From the NCBI GenBank assembly GCA_019316985.1, contig CP079215.1, positions 3,410,001 through 3,474,000 of the forward strand: a stretch of DNA of 64,000 nt, read 5' to 3'. The translations under genes and the position numbers were made by a program. The notes beneath the pieces are model-generated. The model was not told the origin of the DNA, ran no database searches, and saw only the letters and a list, made by a program, of their open reading frames with translations. Source of the DNA: Paraniabella defluvii. GTDB taxonomy: Bacteria; Bacteroidota; Bacteroidia; Chitinophagales; Chitinophagaceae. Each line of letters opens with the position of its first letter. Position 1 is the stretch's first letter. Below, piece by piece: positions 10,165 through 19,336 of the stretch.

Positions 10165-11569
10165 ATGGAATACAGTATTGATGAGAATCTAAAATACCTG
10201 GACAATGGTCATTTTTATTTAGGCTTTGGTAAAGGGCATAGCGAAGAGGTGTCAGCGAATTTGAACAACGGCGTGGAGCAATTCAGTGTTGTTAACCATC
10301 CCGACAGATTCCACGGAAAGGAAATAGACTACAGGATCGACCATAAGCGTTCCGCCGAAAGCGGTTGGATCAGTATATCCGGATTTTTGCTGACACCCAG
10401 GGAGAAGCCTGAAGCGCAGCAGTATTTTGGCGTATTTAAGAACAGGGTTTTACGGCTAAGGAAGCTTTCAATCTGGTGGAAGGCCGGGCTGTCTGCAAGG
10501 ACCATTGGAAAGATAATGAGAAGTATCAATCCTGGCATGTACTGAATTTTGAGAAAAAGACTGCTAAAGGAAATGCCAAGATTGACAATTACCACGAGAA
10601 TTATGGTTATGATGTAGCGAAGGCCTTACAAAATCTGAATTGGAGCAAGGTCACCGGACAAGGGATGCCGCCCTGGGCAGAAGAAAACCTGAGAAAGGTG
10701 ATCCGCTTCGCGGGACACTGGAGGTGAATGGTATGGACGTAGAAGCTAATATTATAGCCAATCCAAAATCACGGGAAGTACTGGGTGTTGATGATGAAGG
10801 TAAAATCATTGCACGCGCCGAAGGTCTATCTGAAGCCTATCAGCAGAAAAAAGGAGTGCAGCCAACTACCGATCTTCAAACGGATCAGCAGCAACAGACA
10901 ACCACCAACTTATCTCAGGAAGATCAGATGCAACAGCAAGAAGTGGTTACTAATGATCCTGCTCAAAAGGGAATGGAACAATACGTGGAAGATAGGCAGG
11001 TACACCACGAAGAAGTGGAGCGCCCGGTTATAGACGAAATAATATCAGATGAGCAAATGGCAGCGCAGGCCGCTGAATACTTTAGTAAAAATACCGCTGA
11101 TGAAGGTCTCGACCCATTTTTGGGAGAGCTGGCCCGTGATCTGAACGCTGATGTTTCTGAACTCAACGACATTCCGTTTATGCCCGATGATCCCACTGTG
11201 ATGGACCAGCAAGCAGGCAAAGACGTTGATACCGTAGGTACAATAGCGGAGTCTGGCAAGCAGGTGAATGAGCCAGGGCAAGAATTGGCAGGTAAAGAAG
11301 TCAACCAAAAGGGGCCTGAGCTTGCAGGAGATACAACAAAGGTTGAAGCTAAGAAGGCAGCGGATGATAAAAAAAAAGTGACCACAGAGAAAACCTCCGG
11401 TAAGACAAAAGAAAAGGTCGAGCGTATCCCTCCCAGGCAGCACGCACCGCTTGATGATAGGGGACCATCGAAAGGCAAAAGCGTTAGCCGTGGGGCGTTC
11501 CCCGCCCGTTGCGGGTCGGGCTCTTGTTTCAAGCCCCGCAGCAGGCGGGGCTTTTCCTGCAATCCCTAA
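10165..11569 (+). CDS. ICE accessory protein with acidic/Gln-rich tail, two frame breaks
   Basis: Starts MEYSIDENLKYLDNGHFYLG at 10165. Breaks near 10450 and 10690 separate three in-phase parts: a globular N-terminal part (KRSAESGWISISGFLLTPRE), a middle part (KEAFNLVEGRAVCKDHWKDN, YHENYGYDVAKALQNLNW) and a long tail. The tail starts GTLEVNGMDVEANIIANPKS, reminiscent of the short DUF3945-type repeats in Bacteroidota ICE proteins. It then becomes Gln/Glu-rich and Lys-rich low complexity. The last ~25 codons run through a GC-rich hairpin and may not be genuine coding; a stop may be missing before about 11490. Function unknown. Confidence 0.55.
11532..11556 (+). terminator. GC-rich hairpin followed by T run
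   Basis: Perfect 8-bp stem agccccgc / gcggggct with a 5-nt loop, followed by TTTT. It closes the tra-side operon, although the upstream frame reads through it, suggesting that the annotated C-terminus is over-long. Confidence 0.7.
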
Positions 11570-11600
11570 CGCATGAATTGACCAGTTTTAAAATAAGTAT

Positions 11601-12251
11601 ATGAAGTCATTGAAAAAAATATTGGACGAATGGAAAGCTGGTAAGGTATCCGGTTCAGTTACCATGTACCGGTTACTAGTACCTAATGTCCAACTGCTAC
11701 AGCTATGGCCCGAATATAAGCCTGGTGAATCGATTCCTGCCGACCTGTTACCACGTATCATTTACCTAATCCTGGAAGATAGCCAGGCGGTAGGAGCCGT
11801 GGAGCCACAGGAAGATAACTTACAGGCAATGATGCTAACGCAATGGCGGGCAAAAGGCATATTTAGCAAGGCTATGAAAGAAGTCATCCTGCCGCATATC
11901 CTGCAAAGCAAACCATTGCAGCGGCTGCAGTTGCAGCGTTCTGAGTATGGCGACAGGAGGGTTGAACAGCTCAAAAAAATGGCTTTGTCCATGGGCTTTA
12001 TCCTGTTGAAAGACGATGCGGAAATCCGGCTCGTGCTCGATGCTTCTAAAAAGAAGGTTACCCATTTTATAGGTGGCAAAGACCAGCTACTATCGCCGGA
12101 GCGTAAGACGGCCATCCGTCAGGAACTTTGTTATATGGCTTACCGGTTGCTACTCATTCGTTCTGAGATGGAACTTACCGAAGGTGTATCGTACAACTCC
12201 GATGCCATCGGCGATATTATAAGAAATTTACAATATCACACAACTTCGTAG
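11601..12251 (+). CDS. Hypothetical protein, end of tra-side genes
   Basis: Intact 216-residue soluble protein, start MKSLKKILDEWKAGKVSGS. Largely helical with alternating charged segments (RIIYLILEDSQAVGAVEPQE, DRRVEQLKKMALSMGFILLK) and no signal peptide, membrane span or recognisable catalytic motif. It is separated from the previous gene by a terminator and followed by another, so it is probably transcribed alone. I do not recognise it; genes in this place in related elements are uncharacterised. Confidence 0.6.
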   Translation: MKSLKKILDEWKAGKVSGSVTMYRLLVPNVQLLQLWPEYKPGESIPADLLPRIIYLILEDSQAVGAVEPQEDNLQAMMLTQWRAKGIFSKAMKEVILPHILQSKPLQRLQLQRSEYGDRRVEQLKKMALSMGFILLKDDAEIRLVLDASKKKVTHFIGGKDQLLSPERKTAIRQELCYMAYRLLLIRSEMELTEGVSYNSDAIGDIIRNLQYHTTS

Positions 12252-12274
12252 AGGGTTAAGGTGTAACAGCCATC

Positions 12275-12306
12275 GCCGCTTCCTGTCCAGGAGGCGGCTT
12301 TTTTTT
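12275..12306 (+). terminator. Rho-independent terminator
   Basis: Stem gccgcttcctg / caggaggcggc (11 bp with one G.U pair), 2-nt loop, followed directly by eight T's. It ends the gene at 11601-12251. Confidence 0.85.
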
Positions 12307-13062
12307 GCTGGTGAGCCAAAACTGTTTGCAGTGCTACCGATAGTATGCAGATTGTATGGCAGAAGAAATGATCAAAGGGATCAATCAAAAAAATATCAAA
12401 TAAGCATTAAGAACACCATCACTTTTTTTTTTTTTTTTATAGGCGGCACAGTAGACCTAACACCCTCCCCTCCGTCATCTTAGTGACTAATCTTGCTACT
12501 GAGCTTTTCAGCCGCTTTTCACCCGTCTGCTTTACCCGCCCCGTATCTGCTAAGTGCCCGGTCATTACGTTGAAATGTTATTCCGGCATGACCCATTCAA
12601 ACGGGACAGCGAAGCTACGATCCTGGCAATGACAGGAGCGTGTCTGCGGCCGCCATAGCAGGGCCAGCCTGGCCACGGGTTTTTCAAAAAAATCTCCACC
12701 GCCCTTTAGCCGCCTAACAAAAAATATAGGCGGCGGGCGGTCGTATTTTTTTGAAAGAAACACGCTCCGGTCTTCACCAGGATCGTAAAACAGCTCGGTT
12801 TGAAAGGGCAATGCCGTCAGCTTTCAAACGTAACGATGACCGGTGGCTTAGTAGCCGAGTTGCCGCGAGTAACACAACGGAGCAAATTGGCTTCCTGAAA
12901 AGCAAATAGCCTAGTAAGCGCTTCACTCAGAGACAGCGGGTTGGTTGAAATGTCCCAATTGTTCGCTACCTGTGGAAAAAGCGTCTGCCGGTATGCTGCC
13001 GGTACTGATGAGCCTTGCAAGGCGAAACGCTAACCTGATTGTGTTACCAAAAAAATAAGCTC
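12307..13062. other. Gene-free region holding a T16 tract and a large inverted repeat
   Basis: No convincing protein gene. It contains a 16-base T tract at 12423-12438, a C/T-rich stretch, and the large imperfect palindrome described separately. The minus-strand frame at 12578-12811 and similar small frames follow the palindrome and lack ribosome-binding context. Between the transfer and maintenance modules, this is a reasonable place for oriT or a structured RNA, but no nick site can be recognised by eye. Confidence 0.6.
12584..12816. repeat. ~230-bp multi-segment imperfect inverted repeat
   Basis: Nested complementary blocks, outside in: cggcat 12584-12589 with atgccg 12811-12816; ttcaaac near 12596 with gtttgaa near 12798; acgatcctgg 12617-12626 with ccaggatcgt 12777-12786; ggagcgtgt 12635-12643 with acacgctcc 12760-12768; tttcaaaaaaat 12682-12693 with atttttttgaaa 12745-12756; accgccc 12698-12704 with gggcggt 12735-12741; gccgcct 12709-12715 with aggcggc 12728-12734. 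The terminal loop is A-rich. The left arm carries an extra ~38 nt with its own small hairpin (ggcc-agcct-ggcc). It may be a structured RNA, an oriT-like cruciform or a palindromic repeat element. Confidence 0.8.
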
Positions 13063-13551
13063 ATGAAATTTTTCAACGATTGTACAACGCTTGATGAAGT
13101 GAAGGCCTTGTACAGGAAACTGGCTTTTGAATACCATCCGGACAGGGGTGGAGATACGGCTATCATGCAGGCCATTAATACGGAGTATGCATATGCTACA
13201 GCACTCCTGCTTAAAGGCGCTAACCTGTCACAGGAGGATACCGATAAAGAAATCCGGTTTTCCGATGAATACCGAAAGGTAGTGGAAGCCATCATTAACC
13301 TGCCGGGTATCAGGATAGAACTGGTGGGTTTATGGATTTGGGTGACGGGTGATACAAAGCCTGTACGCAAACAACTACGTGAAGCAGGTCTTTTCTATGC
13401 ATCCAAGAAAGAAGCCTGGTATTACCGTAGCTCAGATCTTAAGGAGCTCCGCAGCAGTCAGAAATCCCTGGACCAGATACGCAGCAAATACGGCAGCGAG
13501 GAGGTCAAAACCGGCAAGACGAAAAAAAGCCCTCATTTCCTGGGTGCCTGA
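13063..13551 (+). CDS. J-domain (DnaJ-like) protein of the ICE
   Basis: 162-residue protein whose N-terminus is a short J-domain: LDEVKALYRKLAFEYHPDRG with the HPD tripeptide at residues 25-27, which stimulates DnaK ATPase in known J-proteins. The rest has no zinc-finger or client domain of classic DnaJ and resembles the small J-proteins next to replication and partition genes in mobile elements. The start ATG at 13063 follows a purine-rich run; the in-frame upstream TTG at 13039 would precede the domain and was rejected. Intact. Confidence 0.75.
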   Translation: MKFFNDCTTLDEVKALYRKLAFEYHPDRGGDTAIMQAINTEYAYATALLLKGANLSQEDTDKEIRFSDEYRKVVEAIINLPGIRIELVGLWIWVTGDTKPVRKQLREAGLFYASKKEAWYYRSSDLKELRSSQKSLDQIRSKYGSEEVKTGKTKKSPHFLGA

Positions 13552-13577
13552 TTATTCACTTTTTAAAATACATAGCT

Positions 13578-13820
13578 ATGCTACCCTCTATTAGAATTTC
13601 CAAAGAGTTAGCGCTGCCTGATACTGATCAATGGCAGTTTCGCTTTAACGTCCGCAGTGAGACCTCCAACCGGCTTTACACCATTGCCCAAAATAAAAAG
13701 AAGCGGCATTGGGGCTGTAGTTGCCCGGCCTGGAAACGCTACCGGCACTGCAAACACCTGGATGCTATAGGTATCCCCGGTTATGAAAAACCTTATGAAG
13801 TAAATCTTATCAAACAATGA
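13578..13820 (+). CDS. Small SWIM-type zinc-finger protein
   Basis: Intact 80-residue protein with a SWIM-like metal-binding motif CxCx8CxH: CSCPAWKRYRHCKHLDAIG at about residues 48-66. The rest is a short beta-rich N-terminus (QWQFRFNVRSETSNRLYTI). SWIM fingers bind nucleic acid or protein partners; no target can be told here. It lies between two J-domain genes, in a run of short genes on the same strand. Confidence 0.75.
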   Translation: MLPSIRISKELALPDTDQWQFRFNVRSETSNRLYTIAQNKKKRHWGCSCPAWKRYRHCKHLDAIGIPGYEKPYEVNLIKQ

Positions 13821-13824
13821 CCCT

Positions 13825-14134
13825 ATGGCTAAGAAAGGATTTTTAGAAGGTTATAAGACCTATGATACCACCGATGGTTTTGGTCATGCAAGCCAGTGGC
13901 GTAGTGCCTTCCGCGAGCGAATGAGTAAGGAGCAAGCTACTGAAGTATTACAATCCCAGGAACTGACTCCTACCAGCTATTAGGTGTTACTACCGGTGCC
14001 ACAAAAACCGAGATCAAACAGGCTTTTCGTAAGCTGATCGCTGAGTGGCACCGGACCATAACCAGCACCGCACCAGCGAAGCAGAGGAAATGAGTAAGAA
14101 GATCATTGCTGCCTATAGCCTGCTTACGGGTTAA
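13825..14134 (+). CDS. Second small J-domain protein, two frame breaks
   Basis: Reconstructed as about 103 residues: MAKKGFLEGYKTYDTTDGFG, then LTP-YQLLGVTTGATKTEIKQ, AFRKLIAEWHPDHN and a final helix ending IIAAYSLLTG. As given, the frame breaks near 13970 and inside the HPD codons near 14052, where CACCGGACC would need one more C to read HPD. The domain is then at the C-terminus, unlike the neighbour at 13063 where it is N-terminal. Both breaks are single-base. Confidence 0.65.
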
Positions 14135-14184
14135 TCCATTTTTATACTCCAAACGGGTACACCGTTACCGTACACTTTCCTGCA

Positions 14185-14418
14185 ATGAAGACTACCGTAT
14201 TAAAGGCAAGCAAAGAACTGGCAGAAGATATCTCAGGTGATCTGCTGTCGCGCCGCAGCGCTACTAACAAACCTGTTTTCAAGAGAACCGAAATTGAAAA
14301 TGGCTTTGAGATCAGCGGGCGGCGAAAGGATGAGGGAGAGATCATAGTCTTTCGCTTTGTCGATGATCAAGGGCGAAAGCGATTTGATTATGATGAACGA
14401 TTACTTATTTTTTATTAA
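14185..14418 (+). CDS. Small hypothetical protein
   Basis: Intact 77-residue soluble protein, MKTTVLKASKELAEDISGDL..., with a C-terminal beta-like stretch (GEIIVFRFVDDQGRKRFDYD). No signal peptide or membrane segment. Same strand and short spacing as its neighbours suggest co-transcription with the ICE maintenance genes. Not recognised. Confidence 0.55.
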   Translation: MKTTVLKASKELAEDISGDLLSRRSATNKPVFKRTEIENGFEISGRRKDEGEIIVFRFVDDQGRKRFDYDERLLIFY

Positions 14419-14432
14419 TACAAACAATTATT

Positions 14433-15227
14433 ATGAAACACAATTTTGAAGAGCGCAGGCAGAAGCGGATTGACTATGCCAAAAAACAAGCTGCCAAAAA
14501 CGAGCAGCTATCAGACGAGCTATATAACCAGGCATCCAAAATGAGTTCAGCCATTCCGTTTGGTCAACCCATCCTGGTAGGCCATCACAGCGAAAAAAAG
14601 AGACCGTAACTACCGGGATAAAATTCATAACAAGTTTGGTAAAGCGTTTGAGGCTAGTGATAAGGCTAAGTATTATGAGCGAAAAGCAGAAGCCATAGAA
14701 AGCAATGATGCGATATTTTCTGATGACCCGGGTGCACTGGAAAATTAAAAGCTCAGGTGATACGCCTGGAGGCCAACCAATCTTTTATGAAGGAAGCCAA
14801 CCGTTTTATACGTAAAAAAGACGAAGCAGGCTTTTTAAAGATGGAGTTTGGTACGTCTGAGTTGTGGAAGCAGTTGAATACGCCCGATTATTTGGGTCGT
14901 GTTGGTTTTGCCAGCTATGCCTTCTCTAATAACAGCACGAGTATCCGACGGATTAAACAGCGTATCCAACAACTGGAGCTGTTGGAAAGCCGTCCGGCCT
15001 CGGAAGTGCCTTTCCCGGGAGGTATGGTAAAAGAAAATAAAGAAGCGGGCCGGGTACAATTCCTCTTTGATGAAAAACCATCGGAGCAGATTCGAAAAAT
15101 ACTAAAGGGTAATGCTTTTCGGTGGAGCCCCAAAGAAGAAGCCTGGCAGCGACACCTCAATGCCAATGGCATATTTGCCGCCAAAGCAGTACTGAAAAAA
15201 CTCCTGGACACCCAGCCCGGCTGCTAG
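14433..15227 (+). CDS. DUF3560 domain protein, two frame breaks
   Basis: Typical ICE/plasmid protein of about 265 residues. N-terminal FEERRQKRIDYAKKQAAK and SSAIPFGQPILVGHHSEK are the DUF3560 hallmark. It continues RNYRDKIHNKFGKAFEASDK and KYYERKAEAIESNDAIFSDD. After a break near 14748 come LEANQSFMKEANRFI and FRWSPKEEAWQRHLNANGI. Another break lies near 14600 at a run of A's (GCGAAAAAAAGAG). Function is unknown; it is found widely on Bacteroidota mobile elements, often near partition genes, as here. Confidence 0.82.
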
Positions 15228-15302
15228 CCTCCGGCGTTTTGCTTCCCAAACATTTATTGAACTATTTAAAACCGTATACAGCGGTTACTGTATCGTCATG
15301 TC

Positions 15303-15760
15303 ATGAAGCGACTAAATGCGAAAAGCACCCGGATATTCTGCGTGCTGATGGATAGCCTGGTAGATGGCTACCGTAAAATCGAAAACAAACCTTACATGCC
15401 GCTCTCAATGGAATTTATTGGCACGGCACAACTCAACCTTACGGACTGGCTATGCTGTATAGCCTTTGCCATTACTATAAACAAAACGGCGATTTAATGC
15501 AAGACCCCGAAATGTGCTTTGCAGTGGTAGACAATCGGGAGCGATCTAAAGATTATACGGCGGTGTATGTCGTTCCCTATATGTACCAGCAGGCGAACCT
15601 GGGTATTTACCAGGAAAGCATACAAATAGAGGAGGGTTGCTTCTTTAGCTCATTTGATGAGCGCCAGCAGGCACAACATGCAGCGTTTGCTGACAGCTGG
15701 CTGGATAATATAGAGCAGCAAGGCTTTTTGTTGGGCCTGCAAGAAGGAGCGCCCGAATAG
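15303..15760 (+). CDS. DUF6908-like ICE protein, one frame break
   Basis: About 152 residues: MKRLNAKSTRIFCVLMDSLV, then after a break near 15450 LYSLCHYYKQNGDLMQDPEM, FAVVDNRERSKDYTAVYVVP and a C-terminal helix HAAFADSWLDNIEQQGFLLG. The pattern of a small protein with an 'HYxxQNGDLxxDPEM' core matches uncharacterised proteins I associate with DUF6908 in Bacteroidota ICEs. No enzyme motif is visible. Followed by a clear terminator. Confidence 0.65.
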
Positions 15761-15800
15761 CACACGGTAGCGTAAAGATTACTGTATTATTTTTTTAACC

Positions 15801-15838
15801 GGGCTGCCAGTGAAAAGGCAGCCCTAATTCATTTTTAT
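15801..15838 (+). terminator. Rho-independent terminator
   Basis: Stem gggctgcc / ggcagccc (8 bp) around an 8-nt loop at 15801-15823, followed by the T-rich run ATTCATTTTTATT. It lies between the DUF6908-like gene and the next start at 15840, so the next gene needs its own promoter or readthrough. Confidence 0.7.
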
Positions 15839-15839
15839 T

Positions 15840-16229
15840 ATGAAACCACTAATGCACCTGAACCTGGTGGAAAGAGCGCAGCTATTGCATGATCTTTTTC
15901 CTGAAGAAATCCCGAAGCTAGTCAGCTATATAGATGGCATGTGCGCGGTGATCATTGAAGACCAAGAGCAAAGCAGGGCTTCCTGGTCGAAGGGTCTCAT
16001 CAGCTTCGATGGCTGGCTAAATCTGGCTACAGAAATTCAGGCCATCATCAAAAAGCATGGGAACCTCCTGTATAAAAGGCATAGCCTGTTTGCTACCGAA
16101 TTATTCGGATGGACCAAAGGCCTTGTAAGCGCTCACTGCCTGATCGTATATGTTACTACACAACAGCTCCCCAATCCTAAGTTTAAAGCGATGATCGAAA
16201 TCCTCTTCGACCAAAGCGCTTCTGCTTAA
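15840..16229 (+). CDS. Hypothetical ICE protein
   Basis: Intact 129-residue soluble helical protein: MKPLMHLNLVERAQLLHDLF, KLVSYIDGMCAVIIEDQEQS, LFATELFGWTKGLVSAHCLI. No signal peptide, membrane span or known motif. It starts right after a terminator hairpin and lies 35 bp before the ParB-like gene, so the two may be co-transcribed. Not recognised. Confidence 0.55.
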   Translation: MKPLMHLNLVERAQLLHDLFPEEIPKLVSYIDGMCAVIIEDQEQSRASWSKGLISFDGWLNLATEIQAIIKKHGNLLYKRHSLFATELFGWTKGLVSAHCLIVYVTTQQLPNPKFKAMIEILFDQSASA

Positions 16230-16264
16230 ATCATTATTTAATCATTTCTCAAAAACAATCAATT

Positions 16265-18075
16265 ATGGAAACCATAGTAAAAAAGCAAGAAACGAAAGCG
16301 GTACCCGCTAAAGGCAAGGTTATACCGATTGAAGAGCAGTACTACCACCTGCCCGTGTCAATGATCGAGGTTTCGCCATCGAACTACCGGAAGTTCTATG
16401 ACCAGCAGGCGCTGGAGGAATTTGCCGAACAGCTAAAATCGACCGAGGTAGAAATACTGCATCCCATAACGGTACGTCCAATGGGCAAAAAGTATGAGCT
16501 GGTTTACGGTGAGCGCCGGTTCAGGGCGGCACTACTGGCGGGGCTTACCAGCATTCCTGCCAAAATCCAGGATATGACCGATATCGAGATGAGAAAGCGT
16601 CGTCTGGCAGAGAATATCCAGCGGGAGAATCCGCATCCGCTGCACGAGGCTTTAGATATTAAGGAACTGATGGAAGTAGAGGGGAAAACCACACTACAAG
16701 CTGCACAGGTATTGGGCAAATCTGCTGCCTATGTTCATAACCGCCTCAAGCTAGCGGATTTAATAGAACCGTTACAGGAATTACTGATCTCGGGTAAGCT
16801 AACGGTAAGCGAAGCCGCTGAGCTCGGTACCCTCGCTAAAGACTCACAGGAAGAGTTTTTGCGCAGCATTGTACTGGCTGGAAAGAAAAGAAGCATTTTT
16901 CGATCAGTAATGTACGGTATTTCATTGGTCGCTATAAATACGATCTGAAAAAGCACCTTTTAATGTGAAAGATAAGAAGCTAGTACCGGAGGTTGGGGCC
17001 TGTACGGCTTGTCCGTTTAACTCCGCTACGCTCAAGACTCTTTTTCCTGAGATGGCAAAGGAAGCGGTTTGTAATAACAAGACCTGTTTTAAGAATAAAT
17101 GTCTTGCCAGCGCTGAAGCTATGATCAAGGCTGCGCTTGAAGCTTACCAGCCTGTGGCGATCCTGTTATCACACCAGGTAAATGAAGAGTATAGTACGCT
17201 GATCGATTCCCTGCCGGAAACCGCAGACTTGCCCCGCTATAATTTCTATGATGTAAAGAAATTTACCGAACCGGTAAAACCGGAGAAAAGTCTTTACCTG
17301 TTATGGGATGAAGAAAGGGAAAGTCCCTGCCGGACCGCGAAGGATTCAGCCAGGCGATTCGGGAGTACCGGGAGGATCTGGCTGAATACAAAAGGTTGCT
17401 CTCGGGCGAAGGCACGCTATTGGGAATTGCTATATCCGGTGCCGAGATAAAACCGGTCTATTTTAATCCGGATATAAAGGACGCACCAGAGTTTTCTGCA
17501 AGCGGCCAGGTTACTGCTAAAGAAGTACAGCAGGCCATTAAGGACGGCTCGGCTACGCCTGAGCTGCTTCGCAAAGAAATAGATCGGATCAAAAGCCGTG
17601 AGGAACGGTTTAAAGAACTCGATCGTAAGAAAGTCCAGGAGCGACTGCACGAGGAATTTGACGCTGCATTGGAACAGGGAAGCTGAAAGCGGGGCTGACG
17701 GCAGTCGACAAGGCAGCCGTGCGCTTCATTGTGTACGAAGCGCTGAACTACCAGCATAGGGATGCGATGAAAAGATTATTGTTCCCCAAAGAATATAAAG
17801 ACAATAAGGACTTTTTTGAGAAACTGGCTGCTATTAGTGATGTGCAGTTTGCAAAGCTGATCAGGACTGTAATTGTCGGCAACTACTCCAGTAAGGTAGA
17901 AGATACCGTATATGGAATCTGCCTGTACCGGATGGCGGAAGCCTCAGGCCTGGATGTAAATACAATTGAAAGTGACCAGGGCAGTAAAGCTTCTGAGCGC
18001 CAGGCACGCCTGAAAGATCGCACCAAAGGCCTACAGGCCCATATCAAAAAGCTAAGCCGCGACAAGGCTGCCTGA
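16265..18075 (+). CDS. ParB/RepB/Spo0J-like partition protein, three frame breaks
   Basis: Long ParB-like protein of about 600 residues. The ParB/sulfiredoxin-type N-terminal domain is clear: MIEVSPSNYRKFYD, LHPITVRPMGKKYELVYG and GERRFRAALLAGLTSIPAKI (box I/II), followed by ENIQRENPHPLHEALDIKEL and the helix-turn-helix LQAAQVLGKSAAYVHNRLKL. Breaks near 16885, 17315 and 17685 split the C-terminal half, which holds a Cys cluster (CTACPFNSA, CNNKTCFKNKC) and a helical tail (FIVYEALNYQHRDAMKRLLF). ParB-family proteins with such tails are common on ICEs and may act in partition or regulation. No ParA is visible nearby. Confidence 0.82.
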
Positions 18076-18157
18076 TTATACGGTTGAATGATTGCAAAGG
18101 TGATTGCTCCAGCGGTCACCTTTCATTTATTATACCAGTAAACTAAAAGCTCAGACT

Positions 18158-18634
18158 ATGGGTAGAAAACTATCTTTTGACCAGCTCTGTAGGCTACGCA
18201 GGCTGCGAAAAGCCAGGCGGCTTTGGAAAAAGCAGCCGTTGTTCGCTTATTTGTATATGTCGATGGAGTATCCGGGTTATAGTTACCAGGAATTTCTGGA
18301 TGATTTAAGAAGGCGCAGTAAACCTATAAAGCGAAAAGTTAAAAACGACATGTTTCGTTATGGCCGGTACGCCCGCATAAGGTGCCTGATAAATAAGTAC
18401 GAACGAACCGGGAACCCCGATGATGCGCTTGCTGCAATGCGGTTGGTTCGGGTGCTCCGCAAGCCTTACCGGGTACTAATCAGGATCGGCAACGAATATA
18501 TCGAATACCGCTTTGAAGCCTTTATACCTATTGATGATATAGAAGGGTTATGCACCTCTTTGCAAAAGTGTTTAACAGAAACGCAAGCTGATGAAATAGT
18601 TAATGCTTTTAGGAAAGCGCATCGGGGTATTTAA
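18158..18634 (+). CDS. Basic hypothetical protein
   Basis: Intact 158-residue basic protein, MGRKLSFDQLCRLRRLRKAR..., with an Arg/Lys-rich N-terminal half (FLDDLRRRSKPIKRKVKND) and an acidic C-terminal part (FIPIDDIEGLCTSLQKC). No signal peptide or membrane segment. Charge suggests nucleic-acid contact but no fold is recognised. It is the last gene of the ICE maintenance block. Confidence 0.5.
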   Translation: MGRKLSFDQLCRLRRLRKARRLWKKQPLFAYLYMSMEYPGYSYQEFLDDLRRRSKPIKRKVKNDMFRYGRYARIRCLINKYERTGNPDDALAAMRLVRVLRKPYRVLIRIGNEYIEYRFEAFIPIDDIEGLCTSLQKCLTETQADEIVNAFRKAHRGI

Positions 18635-18863
18635 TTGAAGCATTGTGTGCCCGAAAGGAGAGCTGCCGGGGGCGGGTCCGGGGTCCGGGGAAAGTATTGT
18701 TGTTTTTTGGGATGTGGTCTTACCTATCATTACCGCTTTTTTTCCAAACGGGTGCCCCAGACGGAGTACCAATTTTTGGTTTGCAATATCCAACTATAGG
18801 ACCGGTCTGCCTTTACTTTTTCTTTCGGGCCGGCGTTATCAATCCTTGTTGTTGTTATAAGAC
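18635..18863. other. GC-rich transition with no supported gene
   Basis: Starts with a G-rich stretch (gccgggggcgggtccggggtc) and holds overlapping short frames in all phases, none with a convincing start context. It marks the switch from plus-strand ICE genes to the minus-strand cargo operon. Confidence 0.5.
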
Positions 18864-19329
18864 TTATTCGAAAGTAATGGTTACGTTTCCACGCCTAATG
18901 CTGTCGCCAAACCCGATGTGTCATCAATGGTGCCAAGCCGTGTGTAACTGTATGAGGTTGAAAAAGTTTTATAAAACAATACCAATGTCCTGGAACCATA
19001 CAGCATTATATCTCCGTTTTGTATCGTTCCCGGATTAGGCGAATGTGCCGGAAGACTTTTTGACAAGTCAAAATATTTTTCATTTCCGTTCAATTCAACC
19101 ATGTTGATAGTTAAAGGCAACATATCTTTAAATGCCTTTGCTGCATTGTTATCTGATAGTGTAGCAGTAAAGGTTTTTGAATTGACCTTTATCTTTATTT
19201 TACCATTTGTCACAGGGGTATTATTTTCTGTGTTGGTATTGTTCTTATTATCTTCTTTGCTACAAGAAGATGCACTGCTTATAAAAATCGACATAAGGCT
19301 AAAATCATTAAAAATGAACGCTTCATCAT
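18864..19329 (-). CDS. Cyclophilin-like lipoprotein, two frame breaks
   Basis: Small secreted protein with a lipobox (FISSASSCSKED) followed by a Thr/Asn linker and a cyclophilin-like fold: GKIKIKVNSKTFTATLSDNN, AAKAFKDMLPLTINMVELNG, then SRTLVLFYKTFSTSYSYTRL. The family end '(G)NVTITFE' is present in another frame, stop at 18864, so one base is off near 18893. The leader MMKRSFLMILAL joins MSIFISSASSC after one more break near 19294, putting the start at 19329. It is last in a minus-strand operon with a hydrolase and an acetyltransferase. Peptidyl-prolyl isomerase activity is not established for this subfamily. Confidence 0.7.
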
Positions 19330-19336
19330 CCTGGTA

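Noticed and set aside
10963..11562. 199-codon minus-strand frame
   Set aside because: Exact antisense of the low-complexity tail of the plus-strand gene at 10165-11569; Ser/Pro-rich shadow of Glu/Gln codons.
12423..12438. Run of 16 T's as a terminator
   Set aside because: No hairpin directly precedes it on either strand; noted only as a tract, its length may also be a sequencing artefact.
12578..12811. Minus-strand 77-codon frame rich in Arg/Pro/Phe
   Set aside because: It lies wholly within the large inverted repeat and its composition follows the palindrome; no start context. Better explained as noncoding structured DNA.
18643..19038. Overlapping plus-strand frames in the GC-rich transition
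   Set aside because: They run antisense into the cyclophilin-like lipoprotein gene and have no domain or start signal.
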